Below, one piece after another: positions 33,770 through 41,948 of a DNA stretch of 56,054 nucleotides. The notes beneath the pieces are model-generated. The model was not told the origin of the DNA. It searched no databases and saw only the letters and a list, made by a program, of their open reading frames with translations. Source of the DNA: Treponema sp. (GTDB lineage Bacteria; Spirochaetota; Spirochaetia; Treponematales; Treponemataceae); contig JAFOSK010000027.1 of the NCBI GenBank assembly GCA_017392945.1, positions 1-56,054 on the forward strand. The letters are read 5' to 3'. Made by a program: the position numbers and the translations under genes. Each line of letters opens with the position of its first letter. Position 1 is the first letter of the stretch.

Positions 33770-36022
33770 ATGAGTATTTTTAACGGAAAGAAAATCAGCC
33801 CAAATACACTTAGATTTATTTCAACATTGACTATATGTCTTATTGTTATTTCTGTGTTATTCTTATTTACAAATGCATTGATCAACCGAGAATTATCAAA
33901 TGCCATGGAGCGCTACCATCTGTATAATTCAAATATCCTGAACGGTTATTCAAAAGCAGTTCAATACTATCTTGAAAGTTACAAAACTTCACTTGCAAGC
34001 CTTTATAACGAAAAGCTTTTCAATACCGAAAAACCAGAAAACATTCAGAAATACCTGCATGACAAAAAACCATATCTGGACTCTGACTTCTATGAATTGT
34101 GCTATGCAGATTTCAAGACAAAAAAAGTCTATTTTTCCCAAGGTTGTGTAACTGAATTACAAACATTTTATACATACCCTTTTGACATAAACTCATACCA
34201 ATGGGATGAATTTTATGGAGAAGGAACTTTAGAACCTTCATTTATCGTACAAAAAGTTGTTTTAGATGAAAAGAACAATCTTATTGGTATGCTCGCAGGT
34301 TCCGTACGTCTTGCAGTACTTCAAGAACTTATAAATTCAATCCATATAAGACAAACTACTTCTATTTACATCCAAGACAGACACGGACGTTTTTTAGTTC
34401 ATCCAAATCCAGACTACATAGGCAAAACATTTATACCTAAGCAGGATAAATATAAAATTGCAACATCGATATTGATTTCCAGCCTGACTTCCGGCATAAC
34501 AGAGACGGAAAATGAAAACGGAGAAAACGTAGACTTGTTTTTCAGAAAAATTCCTATCTCTGGCTGGACAATATGTCTATCAAATCCAAAGAATGAAGCA
34601 AAGTCTATTCTCAGACAGTTGAACTTTACAAAATTCTCAATACTTATTATCTCTCTGACTGCTCTGCTTATCCTTCTGTTTTTGGAAATGCACGTTATAA
34701 ACGCTTTCTATAAAAATCAGCTTATCGATACGATCTACGATCCTCTTACGAATCTTTTTACCCGTCAGAGATTCGAAACTCTGGCAGAAAGACAGATGAC
34801 TCATGATCAGAAATCAAAATTCATGCTAATAGAATCGGACATAAGAGGATTTAAGTTCTTGAATCAAAATTATGGTGAAGAAGCCGCCGACAAAATCATT
34901 ATTTTCTATGGTTCTTTGCTTAATAAAATTATTTCTAGATACCACGGAATAATAGGACGAGGATACGCCGATCACTTTTTCATCTTGTTAAAGATACGTA
35001 GCGTACGCACTGCAATGTCAGAATTCCATACAAACCTTAATGAACTAACAAGAATTGCAAAAGATTATGAGATTCCGTTTTTTCCAAAATTCGGAATCTC
35101 ATTTGTACGCCCAAGTTCAAAAAGAAAGGTTTCGATAAAAGAACTTATCGGACAGGCATCTTTCTCAAAAAGCACAATAAAGGACAACATGATTTTGCCG
35201 TATGCAATTTACAATGACCGCCTCCTTGAAAAAATAAACGAAGAGCACTTTATAGAAAGCAACATGGAAGAAGCCCTTTCAAACAAAGAATTCTTTGTAA
35301 TGTATCAGCCAAAAATACTCCTTAAAAATGATAAGGTTGTCGGTGCAGAAGCCCTTGTCCGTTGGAAGAGTTCTTCCGGAAAATTCTACACACCCGACAG
35401 ATTCATTCCTCTGTTTGAAAAAAACGGATTTATAACAAAGCTTGATTATTATGTTTATGACGCAGTTTTTCAGCTCATAGAAAAACGTCTTAAAAACAAA
35501 GAACCTATAGTTCCTATTTCGCTGAATATGAGCCGGAATCACAACAAGCCGGAAAAATTTATGCACGAGTTCCTGGAGATATTCAATAAATACGATATTC
35601 CGCCGGAATACATACAAATTGAAATAATCGAACGGTCCGTAATGGACAGCAGTACCTTGCAGGAGATTACAAACCGACTGCATCAGGCAGGCTTTACGGT
35701 TGCCATGGACGATTTTGGAAGCGGAGAATCTTCTCTTAATATGCTTACAAAAGTTCCTGTAGATGTTCTCAAATTTGACCGCGATTTTCTGAACTCTTCA
35801 ATGAACGAAAACGGACGTCTGGACGAAAAATCTGCAAAGTTCATACAAAGCCTTCTGGATCTTAGCCGCAATCTTGAAAAACAGACTGTTTTTGAAGGTG
35901 TAGAAACCGAAGAACAGAGAGACTTCCTTAGAGCAGCAGAATGTGATCAAGCACAGGGATATTTTTATTCAAGACCTCTTTCTGAAAACGACTTCATTGA
36001 ATTTATCAAAGACCGAATATAA
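33770..36022 (+). CDS. Membrane c-di-GMP phosphodiesterase: Cache sensor, degenerate GGDEF, EAL
   Basis: This 750-residue protein has two membrane helices (about 14-36 and 292-315) around a periplasmic Cache-like sensor. A GGDEF fold follows (about 330-480) in which the signature is GYADH, so it should not make c-di-GMP. The EAL domain (about 495-748) is complete: GAEALVRW, SLNMS with the metal Asn, EIIER, AMDDFGSG, LKFDRDF, EGVETEEQ and QGYFYSRP. It should break down c-di-GMP in response to an external ligand. It lacks a Shine-Dalgarno. It follows the argB terminator and is alone in its unit. Confidence 0.93.
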   Translation: MSIFNGKKISPNTLRFISTLTICLIVISVLFLFTNALINRELSNAMERYHLYNSNILNGYSKAVQYYLESYKTSLASLYNEKLFNTEKPENIQKYLHDKKPYLDSDFYELCYADFKTKKVYFSQGCVTELQTFYTYPFDINSYQWDEFYGEGTLEPSFIVQKVVLDEKNNLIGMLAGSVRLAVLQELINSIHIRQTTSIYIQDRHGRFLVHPNPDYIGKTFIPKQDKYKIATSILISSLTSGITETENENGENVDLFFRKIPISGWTICLSNPKNEAKSILRQLNFTKFSILIISLTALLILLFLEMHVINAFYKNQLIDTIYDPLTNLFTRQRFETLAERQMTHDQKSKFMLIESDIRGFKFLNQNYGEEAADKIIIFYGSLLNKIISRYHGIIGRGYADHFFILLKIRSVRTAMSEFHTNLNELTRIAKDYEIPFFPKFGISFVRPSSKRKVSIKELIGQASFSKSTIKDNMILPYAIYNDRLLEKINEEHFIESNMEEALSNKEFFVMYQPKILLKNDKVVGAEALVRWKSSSGKFYTPDRFIPLFEKNGFITKLDYYVYDAVFQLIEKRLKNKEPIVPISLNMSRNHNKPEKFMHEFLEIFNKYDIPPEYIQIEIIERSVMDSSTLQEITNRLHQAGFTVAMDDFGSGESSLNMLTKVPVDVLKFDRDFLNSSMNENGRLDEKSAKFIQSLLDLSRNLEKQTVFEGVETEEQRDFLRAAECDQAQGYFYSRPLSENDFIEFIKDRI

Positions 36023-36096
36023 AATTCTTTCCGAATGCCATTTTTTTGCCAGACAAATTTGCAGAAATATCGAAAACTGACATTCGGACTAATTGT

Positions 36097-36220
36097 TTTA
36101 CAATTTAAGAGTAATTATGATATAATCAATATGTGACTTTAATTTTTCAAAAATGTTGAAGTCTGAATTAATACCCCTTGTACGGTCGTAACGTCAGGGT
36201 GCAACTTCCGGGAGTTAATT
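36097..36220 (+). promoter_or_regulatory. Promoter and structured leader of the STAS gene
   Basis: TTTACA (36097-36102), 18 bases and TATAAT (36121-36126) form the promoter. The leader of about 87 bases can fold as GACTT...AAGTC, or alternatively GAAGT with ACTTC and ACCC with GGGT, ending at GGGAG before the ATG. I do not match it to a known riboswitch. Just upstream TCCGAATG/CATTCGGA is a hairpin after the GGDEF-EAL stop. Confidence 0.55.
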
Positions 36221-36514
36221 ATGACTATCAAAAAAGAACAGAATGGAACAGCTGTAACACTTTTTGTAGAAGGCAGATTAGATACAGTAACATCTCCAGA
36301 TTTAGAAAAAGAAATCCATTCTCTTGAGGGTGCAGAGAAACTTACGCTTAATTTTGAAAAATTGGAATATATTTCTTCAAGCGGTCTGCGTATACTTCTT
36401 TCTGCACACAAGGAATTTTCGAAAAAAAGCGGACTTTCACTTACCAATGTAAAAGATGCGGTACTCGATGTTTTCGATGTAACAGGATTCAAAGATATTC
36501 TTAATTTAGAATAG
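36221..36514 (+). CDS. STAS-domain anti-sigma factor antagonist
   Basis: This 97-residue SpoIIAA/RsbV-like switch protein binds an anti-sigma kinase unless phosphorylated. LFVEGRLDTVTSPDLEKEI and LEYISSSGLRILLSAHKEF are the STAS strands and the phosphorylation loop; Ser54, just before Gly, is the likely phosphosite. VFDVTGFKDIL closes the fold. GGGAG lies 7 bases before the ATG. No kinase or phosphatase partner is beside it, so its partners are encoded elsewhere. Confidence 0.93.
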   Translation: MTIKKEQNGTAVTLFVEGRLDTVTSPDLEKEIHSLEGAEKLTLNFEKLEYISSSGLRILLSAHKEFSKKSGLSLTNVKDAVLDVFDVTGFKDILNLE

Positions 36515-36558
36515 ACAAGCTTACATTAAGAACTAACCACAGCACTCTCTAAAAAAAC

Positions 36559-36620
36559 GGCCGCTCATCAATTTATCAACAACGAAAAAAGATGAACGGT
36601 CGCTTTAGTTTTTTAATATC
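36559..36620. terminator. Bidirectional terminator between the STAS gene and cysK
   Basis: GGCCGCTCATC pairs with GATGAACGGTC (one mismatch and one G-T pair) around an A-rich loop, with AAAAAAA on the left and GTTTTTT on the right, serving both converging genes. Confidence 0.6.
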
Positions 36621-36625
36621 CGTGA

Positions 36626-37564
36626 TTAGTTTTCGCTAAAAAGCGGAGTTGAAAGATATCTGTCTCCAGAATCTGGCAAAAGGACAACAATTGTTTTTCC
36701 CTTGTTTTCCGGACGTTCTGCAAGAATTCTAGCTGCCTTAAGAGCAGCACCACTTGAGATTCCTACAAGGATTCCTTCGCTCTGTGCAAAAGCACGACCT
36801 TCAGAAAAAGCATCATCGTTTTCGATTGTAATAACTTCATCGTAAATTTTTGTATTCAACACGTCAGGAACAAATCCGGCACCAATTCCCTGAATCTTAT
36901 GAGGTCCGGCTTCTCCCTTCGAGAGGACAGGACTTGTAGCAGGTTCTACAGCAACAACCTTTACATTAGGATTCTGTTCTTTTAGATATTCACCTACACC
37001 TGTAACAGTTCCCCCTGTTCCTACTCCAGCAACAAAAATATCAACCTTGCCGTCAGTCTGCTTCCAAATCTCCGGACCAGTTGTTTTCTTGTGAACAGCA
37101 GGATTTGCAGGATTTACAAACTGACCTGGAATTATAGAACCAGGAGTTACTTTGCGAAGTTCCTCCGCTTTCTCTATGGCACCCTTCATTCCTTTTGCGC
37201 CTTCCGTAAGAACAATTTCTGCACCGTAAGCCTTAAGAAGGTTGCGTCGTTCTACACTCATTGTTTCAGGCAATGTAAGAATTGCATGGTAGCCTTTTGC
37301 AGCAGCAACAGCAGCAAGTCCGATTCCTGTATTTCCAGATGTAGGTTCAATAATTGTTGCACCAGGCTTTAGTAGACCTTTTTCTTCTGCGTCTTCAATC
37401 ATCGCAAGCGCAACACGATCCTTTACACTTCCAGCCGGATTCAAATATTCAAGTTTGGCAAGAATAGTTGCATTTTTAATGCCGGATTTTTCGGCATATT
37501 TATTCAACTGAAGGAGAGGTGTTCCTCCTATCAGCTCCAATGAACTCTGTTTGATATCACTCAT
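36626..37564 (-). CDS. cysK: Cysteine synthase A (O-acetylserine sulfhydrylase)
   Basis: This 312-residue PLP enzyme makes cysteine from O-acetylserine and sulfide. [16 protein letters not shown] carries the PLP Lys, [11 protein letters not shown] the acetylserine loop and [15 protein letters not shown] the phosphate-binding loop. GISSGAAL completes the active site. Length is standard. It faces metN across a 270-base gap with two copies of the TACCTA-N9-TAGGTA operator; its own promoter (TTGACA, 17 bases, TATCTT) overlaps one of them, so sulfur supply probably controls it. Confidence 0.96.
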   Translation of the reverse strand: MSDIKQSSLELIGGTPLLQLNKYAEKSGIKNATILAKLEYLNPAGSVKDRVALAMIEDAEEKGLLKPGATIIEPTSGNTGIGLAAVAAAKGYHAILTLPETMSVERRNLLKAYGAEIVLTEGAKGMKGAIEKAEELRKVTPGSIIPGQFVNPANPAVHKKTTGPEIWKQTDGKVDIFVAGVGTGGTVTGVGEYLKEQNPNVKVVAVEPATSPVLSKGEAGPHKIQGIGAGFVPDVLNTKIYDEVITIENDDAFSEGRAFAQSEGILVGISSGAALKAARILAERPENKGKTIVVLLPDSGDRYLSTPLFSEN

Positions 37565-37617
37565 GGTATACTCCTTATAAACTACACATCAAAGGCATTA
37601 ACAGAAGGCTCTTACAG

Positions 37618-37677
37618 CTGTTTCACCAACGGTAAAATCTGCTGAAATAAAAAGTACAATGATGTAATTTTTACCAT
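37618..37677. repeat. Decayed copy of the leader repeat seen at 47414-47475
   Basis: GCTGTTTCACC-AACGG-TAAAATCTGC and then ATAAAAAGTAC align closely with the hairpin block upstream of the S41 lipoprotein (GCAGTTTTGCC-GACGG-CAAAATCTGC...ATAAAAAGTAC). Point changes have broken most of the pairing here, so it looks like an old copy of a dispersed element. Confidence 0.55.
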
Positions 37678-37695
37678 GCCCTCTTGGATTTTCTA

Positions 37696-37763
37696 TACCT
37701 ATCGTTCTAGTAGGTTACAAAAATAAGATACCCTTAATTACCTACTTTGTCAATAGGTATATT
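37696..37763. promoter_or_regulatory. Divergent cysK/metN promoters with two TACCTA-N9-TAGGTA operators
   Basis: Operator 1 is TACCTA-N9-TAGGTT (37696-37716). Operator 2 is TACCTA-N9-TAGGTA (37739-37759), 43 bp away, about four helical turns. The cysK promoter reads TTGACA (37753-37748), 17 bases, TATCTT (37730-37725). The metN promoter reads TTAATT (37734-37739), 18 bases, TATATT (37758-37763). Operator 2 overlaps both promoters and operator 1 lies just after the cysK start. The same operator recurs before metQ. Confidence 0.72.
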
Positions 37764-37834
37764 AAACATTTTAACAGTTGACAATAAAAAAAACAAAAAA
37801 TATAGTTCTTTTAACAAATAATCCGGAGAAAAAG

Positions 37835-38866
37835 ATGCGGATAAGATTAGAAAATCTAAAAAAAACTTACGTTTCAAAAGAAGGAAACAGTATTACAGCA
37901 GTAAATGATGTCTCGCTTGATATAAGCGAAAACAAAATTTTTGGAATCATAGGAAAAAGCGGGGCCGGAAAATCCAGCCTAGTGCGGCTCATAAGTCTTT
38001 TGGAACAACCAGACGAAGGCAAAATTTTCTATGATGGCAAACGGGTGGACATTCTTAAAAAAAACGAACTAATCGCACAACGCCGTAAAATAGGTATGAT
38101 CTTCCAGAATTTCAACCTGTTCAGCTCAAGGACTGCAGGAAAAAACATAGCCTACCCTCTGGAAATAAGCGGATTTCCAAAAAAGGAAATTCCTGGCCGT
38201 GTAAAAGAACTCCTTAAATTAGTAGAATTGGAAGACCGCGAAAACGCTCCGATAAGCACATTAAGCGGCGGACAGAAACAGAGGATTGCGATTGCGCGTG
38301 CACTTGCAACAAAACCAGACATTCTTTTTTGTGATGAAGCTACATCTGCATTGGATCCTCAGACAACAAGGTCAATCCTAAATCTTATACGCAGCATTCA
38401 ACAAAAGATGAATCTTACAGTCGTAATGATCACACATCAAATGGAAGTTGTGCGCGATGCATGTGATTTTGTTGCTGTAATAGAAAAAGGCAGAGTTGTC
38501 GAACAAGGCAGCGTAACGGAAATATTTAAAAATCCTAAGAGTGAAACAACCAGAGATTTTATAATGCATATTTCCAACAATGAAAACGAAGTCACAGAAG
38601 ACAGCCTTACTCCAAATATGATAAATTTCAGCGGTAAAAACGGAAAATACGTGCTGCATTTTGCCGGAGATGCAACAGGACAACCTTTACTAAGTAAATT
38701 AGCAAAAAAATTTAATGTAGATTTTAACATTCTTTCCGCCGGAATACAAAAACTGCCAGATGAAAAAATCGGTATGATGACAGTAGATCTTTCCGGTGAA
38801 GATACAGAACTGGAAAAAGCAAAGGCCTTTTTAGCTGAAAATAACGTAACAATTCAGGAGATATAA
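37835..38866 (+). CDS. metN: Methionine ABC transporter ATP-binding protein (MetN)
   Basis: This 343-residue ATPase powers methionine uptake. Walker A is GKSGAGKSS, the signature LSGGQKQRIAIARAL and Walker B ILFCDEATSALD. A C-terminal NIL domain (about 265-343), which binds methionine and shuts the transporter off when the cell is full, marks the MetN family. ATG 37835 has GGAGA 6 bases upstream; the upstream frame lacks support. metI follows after two bases. Confidence 0.96.
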   Translation: MRIRLENLKKTYVSKEGNSITAVNDVSLDISENKIFGIIGKSGAGKSSLVRLISLLEQPDEGKIFYDGKRVDILKKNELIAQRRKIGMIFQNFNLFSSRTAGKNIAYPLEISGFPKKEIPGRVKELLKLVELEDRENAPISTLSGGQKQRIAIARALATKPDILFCDEATSALDPQTTRSILNLIRSIQQKMNLTVVMITHQMEVVRDACDFVAVIEKGRVVEQGSVTEIFKNPKSETTRDFIMHISNNENEVTEDSLTPNMINFSGKNGKYVLHFAGDATGQPLLSKLAKKFNVDFNILSAGIQKLPDEKIGMMTVDLSGEDTELEKAKAFLAENNVTIQEI

Positions 38867-38868
38867 AA

Positions 38869-39522
38869 ATGAATCAAATTATGGCTCTAGTAGCACAATC
38901 AACATTAGAAACATTGGAAATGACTCTTTTTTCAACATTTTTTGCAGTCATTACGGGCTTTCCTTTAGGAATTCTTCTGAATGTTACGAATAAGTTCGGA
39001 ATAATGCCTCATCCAATGCTTAACCAGATATTAAGCAGAATCATAGATGTGCTCCGTTCATTTCCATTTGTCATCCTTATGATTGTCCTGCTTCCGTTTA
39101 CACGCCTTCTGTTAGGAACCGCAATAGGAACCGCCGCCACGATCATACCTCTTTCAATAGCAGCACTTCCATTCGTTGCAAGGCTTACAGAAACCTCTCT
39201 CAGCGAAGTTGATCCAGGTGTTATTTTGGCTGCAAAAGCAATGGGCTCAACAAACCGACAGATAATCTTCAAAGTTCTCATTCCTGAATCCATGCCTTCA
39301 GTCATTTCGGGAATTACCCTTACAATAATTACATTGATAAGCTATTCTGCAATGGCCGGAACATTAGGAGGAGGAGGACTCGGAGACCTCGCAATCCGCT
39401 ACGGCTATCAGAGGTTCCGCACCGGAATAATGATTGCATCGGTATTTGTAATCATCATAATGGTCGCTTTAATTCAATTTGCCGGAAGCAGGATCGCGAA
39501 TAAAATGCTGAGCAAGCGTTAA
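38869..39522 (+). CDS. metI: Methionine ABC transporter permease (MetI)
   Basis: This 217-residue membrane protein has five helices. The coupling loop ETSLSEVDPGVILAAKAMGSTNRQIIFKVLIPESMPSVISG is the EAA motif of the MetI family, and GTLGGGGLGDLAIRYGYQRF is a typical MetI end. It is translated directly after metN, with AGGAG in the metN tail as the ribosome site. It is separated from metQ by 119 bases holding a second promoter and operator. Confidence 0.96.
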   Translation: MNQIMALVAQSTLETLEMTLFSTFFAVITGFPLGILLNVTNKFGIMPHPMLNQILSRIIDVLRSFPFVILMIVLLPFTRLLLGTAIGTAATIIPLSIAALPFVARLTETSLSEVDPGVILAAKAMGSTNRQIIFKVLIPESMPSVISGITLTIITLISYSAMAGTLGGGGLGDLAIRYGYQRFRTGIMIASVFVIIIMVALIQFAGSRIANKMLSKR

Positions 39523-39570
39523 ATCTGACTTTGCAGCTTAAACCTGCCGGAAAAAAAATTTGAATTGCTA

Positions 39571-39607
39571 TTGACCTAAAATTATTTACCTACTATTCTG
39601 ATAGGTA
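39571..39607 (+). promoter_or_regulatory. metQ promoter with a third TACCTA-N9-TAGGTA operator
   Basis: TTGACC (39571-39576), 17 bases and TATTCT (39594-39599) form the promoter. The operator TACCTA-N9-TAGGTA (39587-39607) covers the -10 box and the start site, so a bound protein would repress. Confidence 0.75.
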
Positions 39608-39641
39608 AAGAGTAATTCTTATAAAAAAGGAGATCACTATT

Positions 39642-40421
39642 ATGAAAAAACTTCTTGCATTTATTTCTATTGCAGTGGCAGCCGCATCTGTTTATGCGCA
39701 AACACCATTAAAAGTAGGCGCAACCCCTGAGCCTCATGCAAACATCCTGAATCTGATTAAAGATGACCTTAAGGCTGAAGGAATTGACCTTAAAATTATT
39801 GAAATGACCGACTATCCTGCTCTCAACGAAGTGCTTGAGGCCGGAGATATTGATGCAAACTATGACCAGCATATTCCATACATGGAATCATTCAATAAAG
39901 AAAAAGGATTCCATCTTGTAAATGCAGGCGGAATCCATGTTGAACCTTTTGCACTTTATTCAAACAAAGTAAAATCAATAAAAGATCTTAAGAAAAAAGC
40001 TGTAATTGCAATTCCAAATGATCCAACAAATGAAGCACGTGCACTTCTTTTACTTCAGGAAGCCGGACTCATAACCCTCAAATCTGATGCAGGACTTAAC
40101 GCAACACCAATCGATGTTGTAAAAAATCCACTTAAGATTAAATTCCGCGAAATTGATGCCGCAACACTTCCAAGGACACTAAATGATGTTGACGGTGCGG
40201 TAATCAATGGAAATTACGCACTTCCGGCAGGTCTTTCTGCTAAAAAAGACGGTCTGTTCATCGAAGGGTCTTCATCTCCTTATGTAAATATAATCGCCGT
40301 AAAGGCAGGAAACGAAAACAAACCGGAAATCAAAGCTCTGTTAAAGGCTCTGAGATCTGAAAAAGTAAAGAAATATATTTCCGAAAAATATCCGAACGGT
40401 GAAGTTGTTACCGTTTTCTAA
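39642..40421 (+). CDS. metQ: Methionine-binding periplasmic protein (MetQ/NlpA family)
   Basis: This 259-residue substrate-binding protein delivers methionine to MetNI. The signal MKKLLAFISIAVAAASVYAQ has no lipobox Cys, so unlike most MetQ it should be free in the periplasm. KVGATPEPHANIL, IIEMTDYPALNEVLEAGDIDANYDQHIPY and DGAVINGNYALPAGL are the family blocks. AAGGAGA lies about 8 bases before the ATG. Its extra promoter allows more binding protein than transporter to be made. Confidence 0.95.
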   Translation: MKKLLAFISIAVAAASVYAQTPLKVGATPEPHANILNLIKDDLKAEGIDLKIIEMTDYPALNEVLEAGDIDANYDQHIPYMESFNKEKGFHLVNAGGIHVEPFALYSNKVKSIKDLKKKAVIAIPNDPTNEARALLLLQEAGLITLKSDAGLNATPIDVVKNPLKIKFREIDAATLPRTLNDVDGAVINGNYALPAGLSAKKDGLFIEGSSSPYVNIIAVKAGNENKPEIKALLKALRSEKVKKYISEKYPNGEVVTVF

Positions 40422-40453
40422 TCAGTTAAATTCCATGTCTGTCTAAAAAATGC

Positions 40454-40543
40454 AGCAATTGTATCTCGGCAGGTAATCAGAGGGACTGCAAAAAAATTTG
40501 CAAATGCAGCTCTGTCTGATATTATCTCCGAGACACAATTGCT
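40454..40543. repeat. Long imperfect hairpin between metQ and argD
   Basis: AGCAATTGTATCTCGG (40454-40469) pairs with CCGAGACACAATTGCT (40528-40543) with one mismatch. Inside, GACTGCA pairs with TGCAG, and TAATCAGA with TCTGAtaTTA, giving a nearly continuous 90-base fold. It has no T run, so it is not a standard terminator. It lies within the 248-base metQ-argD gap. Confidence 0.6.
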
Positions 40544-40669
40544 AAATTTAGAGATCTTATTAGATATTTGTCCTGTTTTACCCGTTTACTAAAAAATCCC
40601 AATTGATAACTGTACTAATCCATGTAATTTCAGTATTCTTTTATAAATAATTTTTTCAGGAGCATCAAA

Positions 40670-41830
40670 ATGGGAAATCCAAAAGTATTGAACAACTACG
40701 GAAGTTTTGACGTTACATTCGTAAAAGGAAACGGCTCGACTCTTACAGACATAAATGGAAAAAAATACATAGACTTTCTTGCCGGAATTGCAGTAAACGT
40801 TCTTGGACACAATTACAAACCATTGGTAAAAGCAGTAAGCAAACAGGCTAAAAAACAAATTCATGTATGTAATTACTTTACGAGCGACATAGGAATCAAA
40901 TATGCAGACAAACTTCTTGCCGCAACAGGATTTGAAGGAGTTTATTTCGGAAACTCCGGTGCAGAAGCAAACGAAGCTGCCATTAAACTTGCACGCAAAT
41001 ACGGTCAACTGAACGGCGGAATAAACCGAAAGACAATCGTAACCTTGGACAAATCATTTCATGGACGTACTCTTGCTACGCTAACAGCAACTGGTCAGTC
41101 AAAATTCCATCCTGATGATTTTGCGCCTTACCCGCAGGGATTTAAAACTATTGAAGCAAATAATTTTGAAGACTTAAAAAATGCTTTTGATGAAACCACG
41201 GCCGCCCTCTTTATGGAACCGGTAGAATGCGAAGGAGGTGTAATTCCTCTTGATCCGGAATGGGCAAAGGCTGCTGCAAAAGCAGCACGCGAAGCCGGCG
41301 CAATCGTAATGTGTGATGAAGTTCAGACAGGCATGGGCCGATGCGGTTCCCTTATGGGAAACACACTTTTAGACATCAACCCGGAAGTAGTAACATTTGC
41401 AAAAGCTATTGCAGGCGGCGTTCCAATGAGTGCCTGCCTTTACCGCGGCAAAGGAAATGTTTTTAAAGCCGGCGACCACCAGTCCACATTTGCAGGAAAC
41501 CCGCTTGCATGTGCAGCCGCAGAAGTTGTTCTTGAAACAATTACAAAACCTGGATTCTTTGAAAGCGTAAACGAAAAGGGCGAATACATCAAAAAAACAA
41601 TAGCAGGCTGGAACATTCCTTTTGTAAAAGACATCCGTGGCCGCGGACTCGTAATCGGAGTTCAGATTGAAAAAAATCCTGTAGAAATCGAAAAAGCCTG
41701 CCTTGCAAAAGGACTTCTCTTCTCTACAGCAGGAAGCGATGTACTACGCTTTGTACCTCCGCTCAATATTTCTTACAAAGAAATTGATGCCGGACTTGCA
41801 ATCTTAAAAGAAGTTTTGCAGAACGCATAA
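40670..41830 (+). CDS. argD: Acetylornithine aminotransferase (ArgD)
   Basis: This 386-residue PLP enzyme makes N-acetylornithine from the semialdehyde. GNSGAEANEAAIKLARK, the HGRTLATLTATGQ block, CDEVQTGMGRCG and VTFAKAIAGGVPMSACL, which carries the PLP Lys, are present; TFAGNPLACAAAEVVLE follows. AGGAG lies 8 bases before the ATG. It is separate from argJ-argB. An A+T-rich stretch just upstream (about 40631-40650) faintly resembles an ARG box but not enough to call. A bidirectional terminator follows. Confidence 0.95.
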   Translation: MGNPKVLNNYGSFDVTFVKGNGSTLTDINGKKYIDFLAGIAVNVLGHNYKPLVKAVSKQAKKQIHVCNYFTSDIGIKYADKLLAATGFEGVYFGNSGAEANEAAIKLARKYGQLNGGINRKTIVTLDKSFHGRTLATLTATGQSKFHPDDFAPYPQGFKTIEANNFEDLKNAFDETTAALFMEPVECEGGVIPLDPEWAKAAAKAAREAGAIVMCDEVQTGMGRCGSLMGNTLLDINPEVVTFAKAIAGGVPMSACLYRGKGNVFKAGDHQSTFAGNPLACAAAEVVLETITKPGFFESVNEKGEYIKKTIAGWNIPFVKDIRGRGLVIGVQIEKNPVEIEKACLAKGLLFSTAGSDVLRFVPPLNISYKEIDAGLAILKEVLQNA

Positions 41831-41836
41831 AATAAC

Positions 41837-41877
41837 ATGTTGGTTGAGCCTGCGGTTCCTGAGTCTACCGAAAGGAC
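41837..41877. repeat. Nested REP-like palindrome after argD
   Basis: TGGTTGAGCCTG on the left and CGAAACCAC on the right are the two ends of the REP core seen whole at 49553-49577. A second REP-like piece (GGTTCCTGAG...CCGAAAGGAC) sits between them, as if one element had entered another. Confidence 0.5.
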
Positions 41878-41895
41878 GAAACCACAGTATAAAGC

Positions 41896-41933
41896 AAAAG
41901 GGCTGCCCAAATGTAAAGGGCAGCCCTTTTATT
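41896..41933. terminator. Bidirectional terminator between argD and purA
   Basis: AAAAGGGCTGCCC pairs perfectly with GGGCAGCCCTTTT around an eight-base loop, with T/A-rich tails both ways. Confidence 0.92.
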
Positions 41934-41948
41934 ATTTAATCAGAAACA

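Noticed and set aside
36127..36220. c-di-GMP riboswitch before the STAS gene
   Set aside because: The conserved GEMM core blocks are absent.
37565..37834. SAM riboswitch or S-box in the metN/cysK gap
   Set aside because: No conserved S-box core or terminator was found. The region is explained by two operators, two promoters and a decayed repeat.
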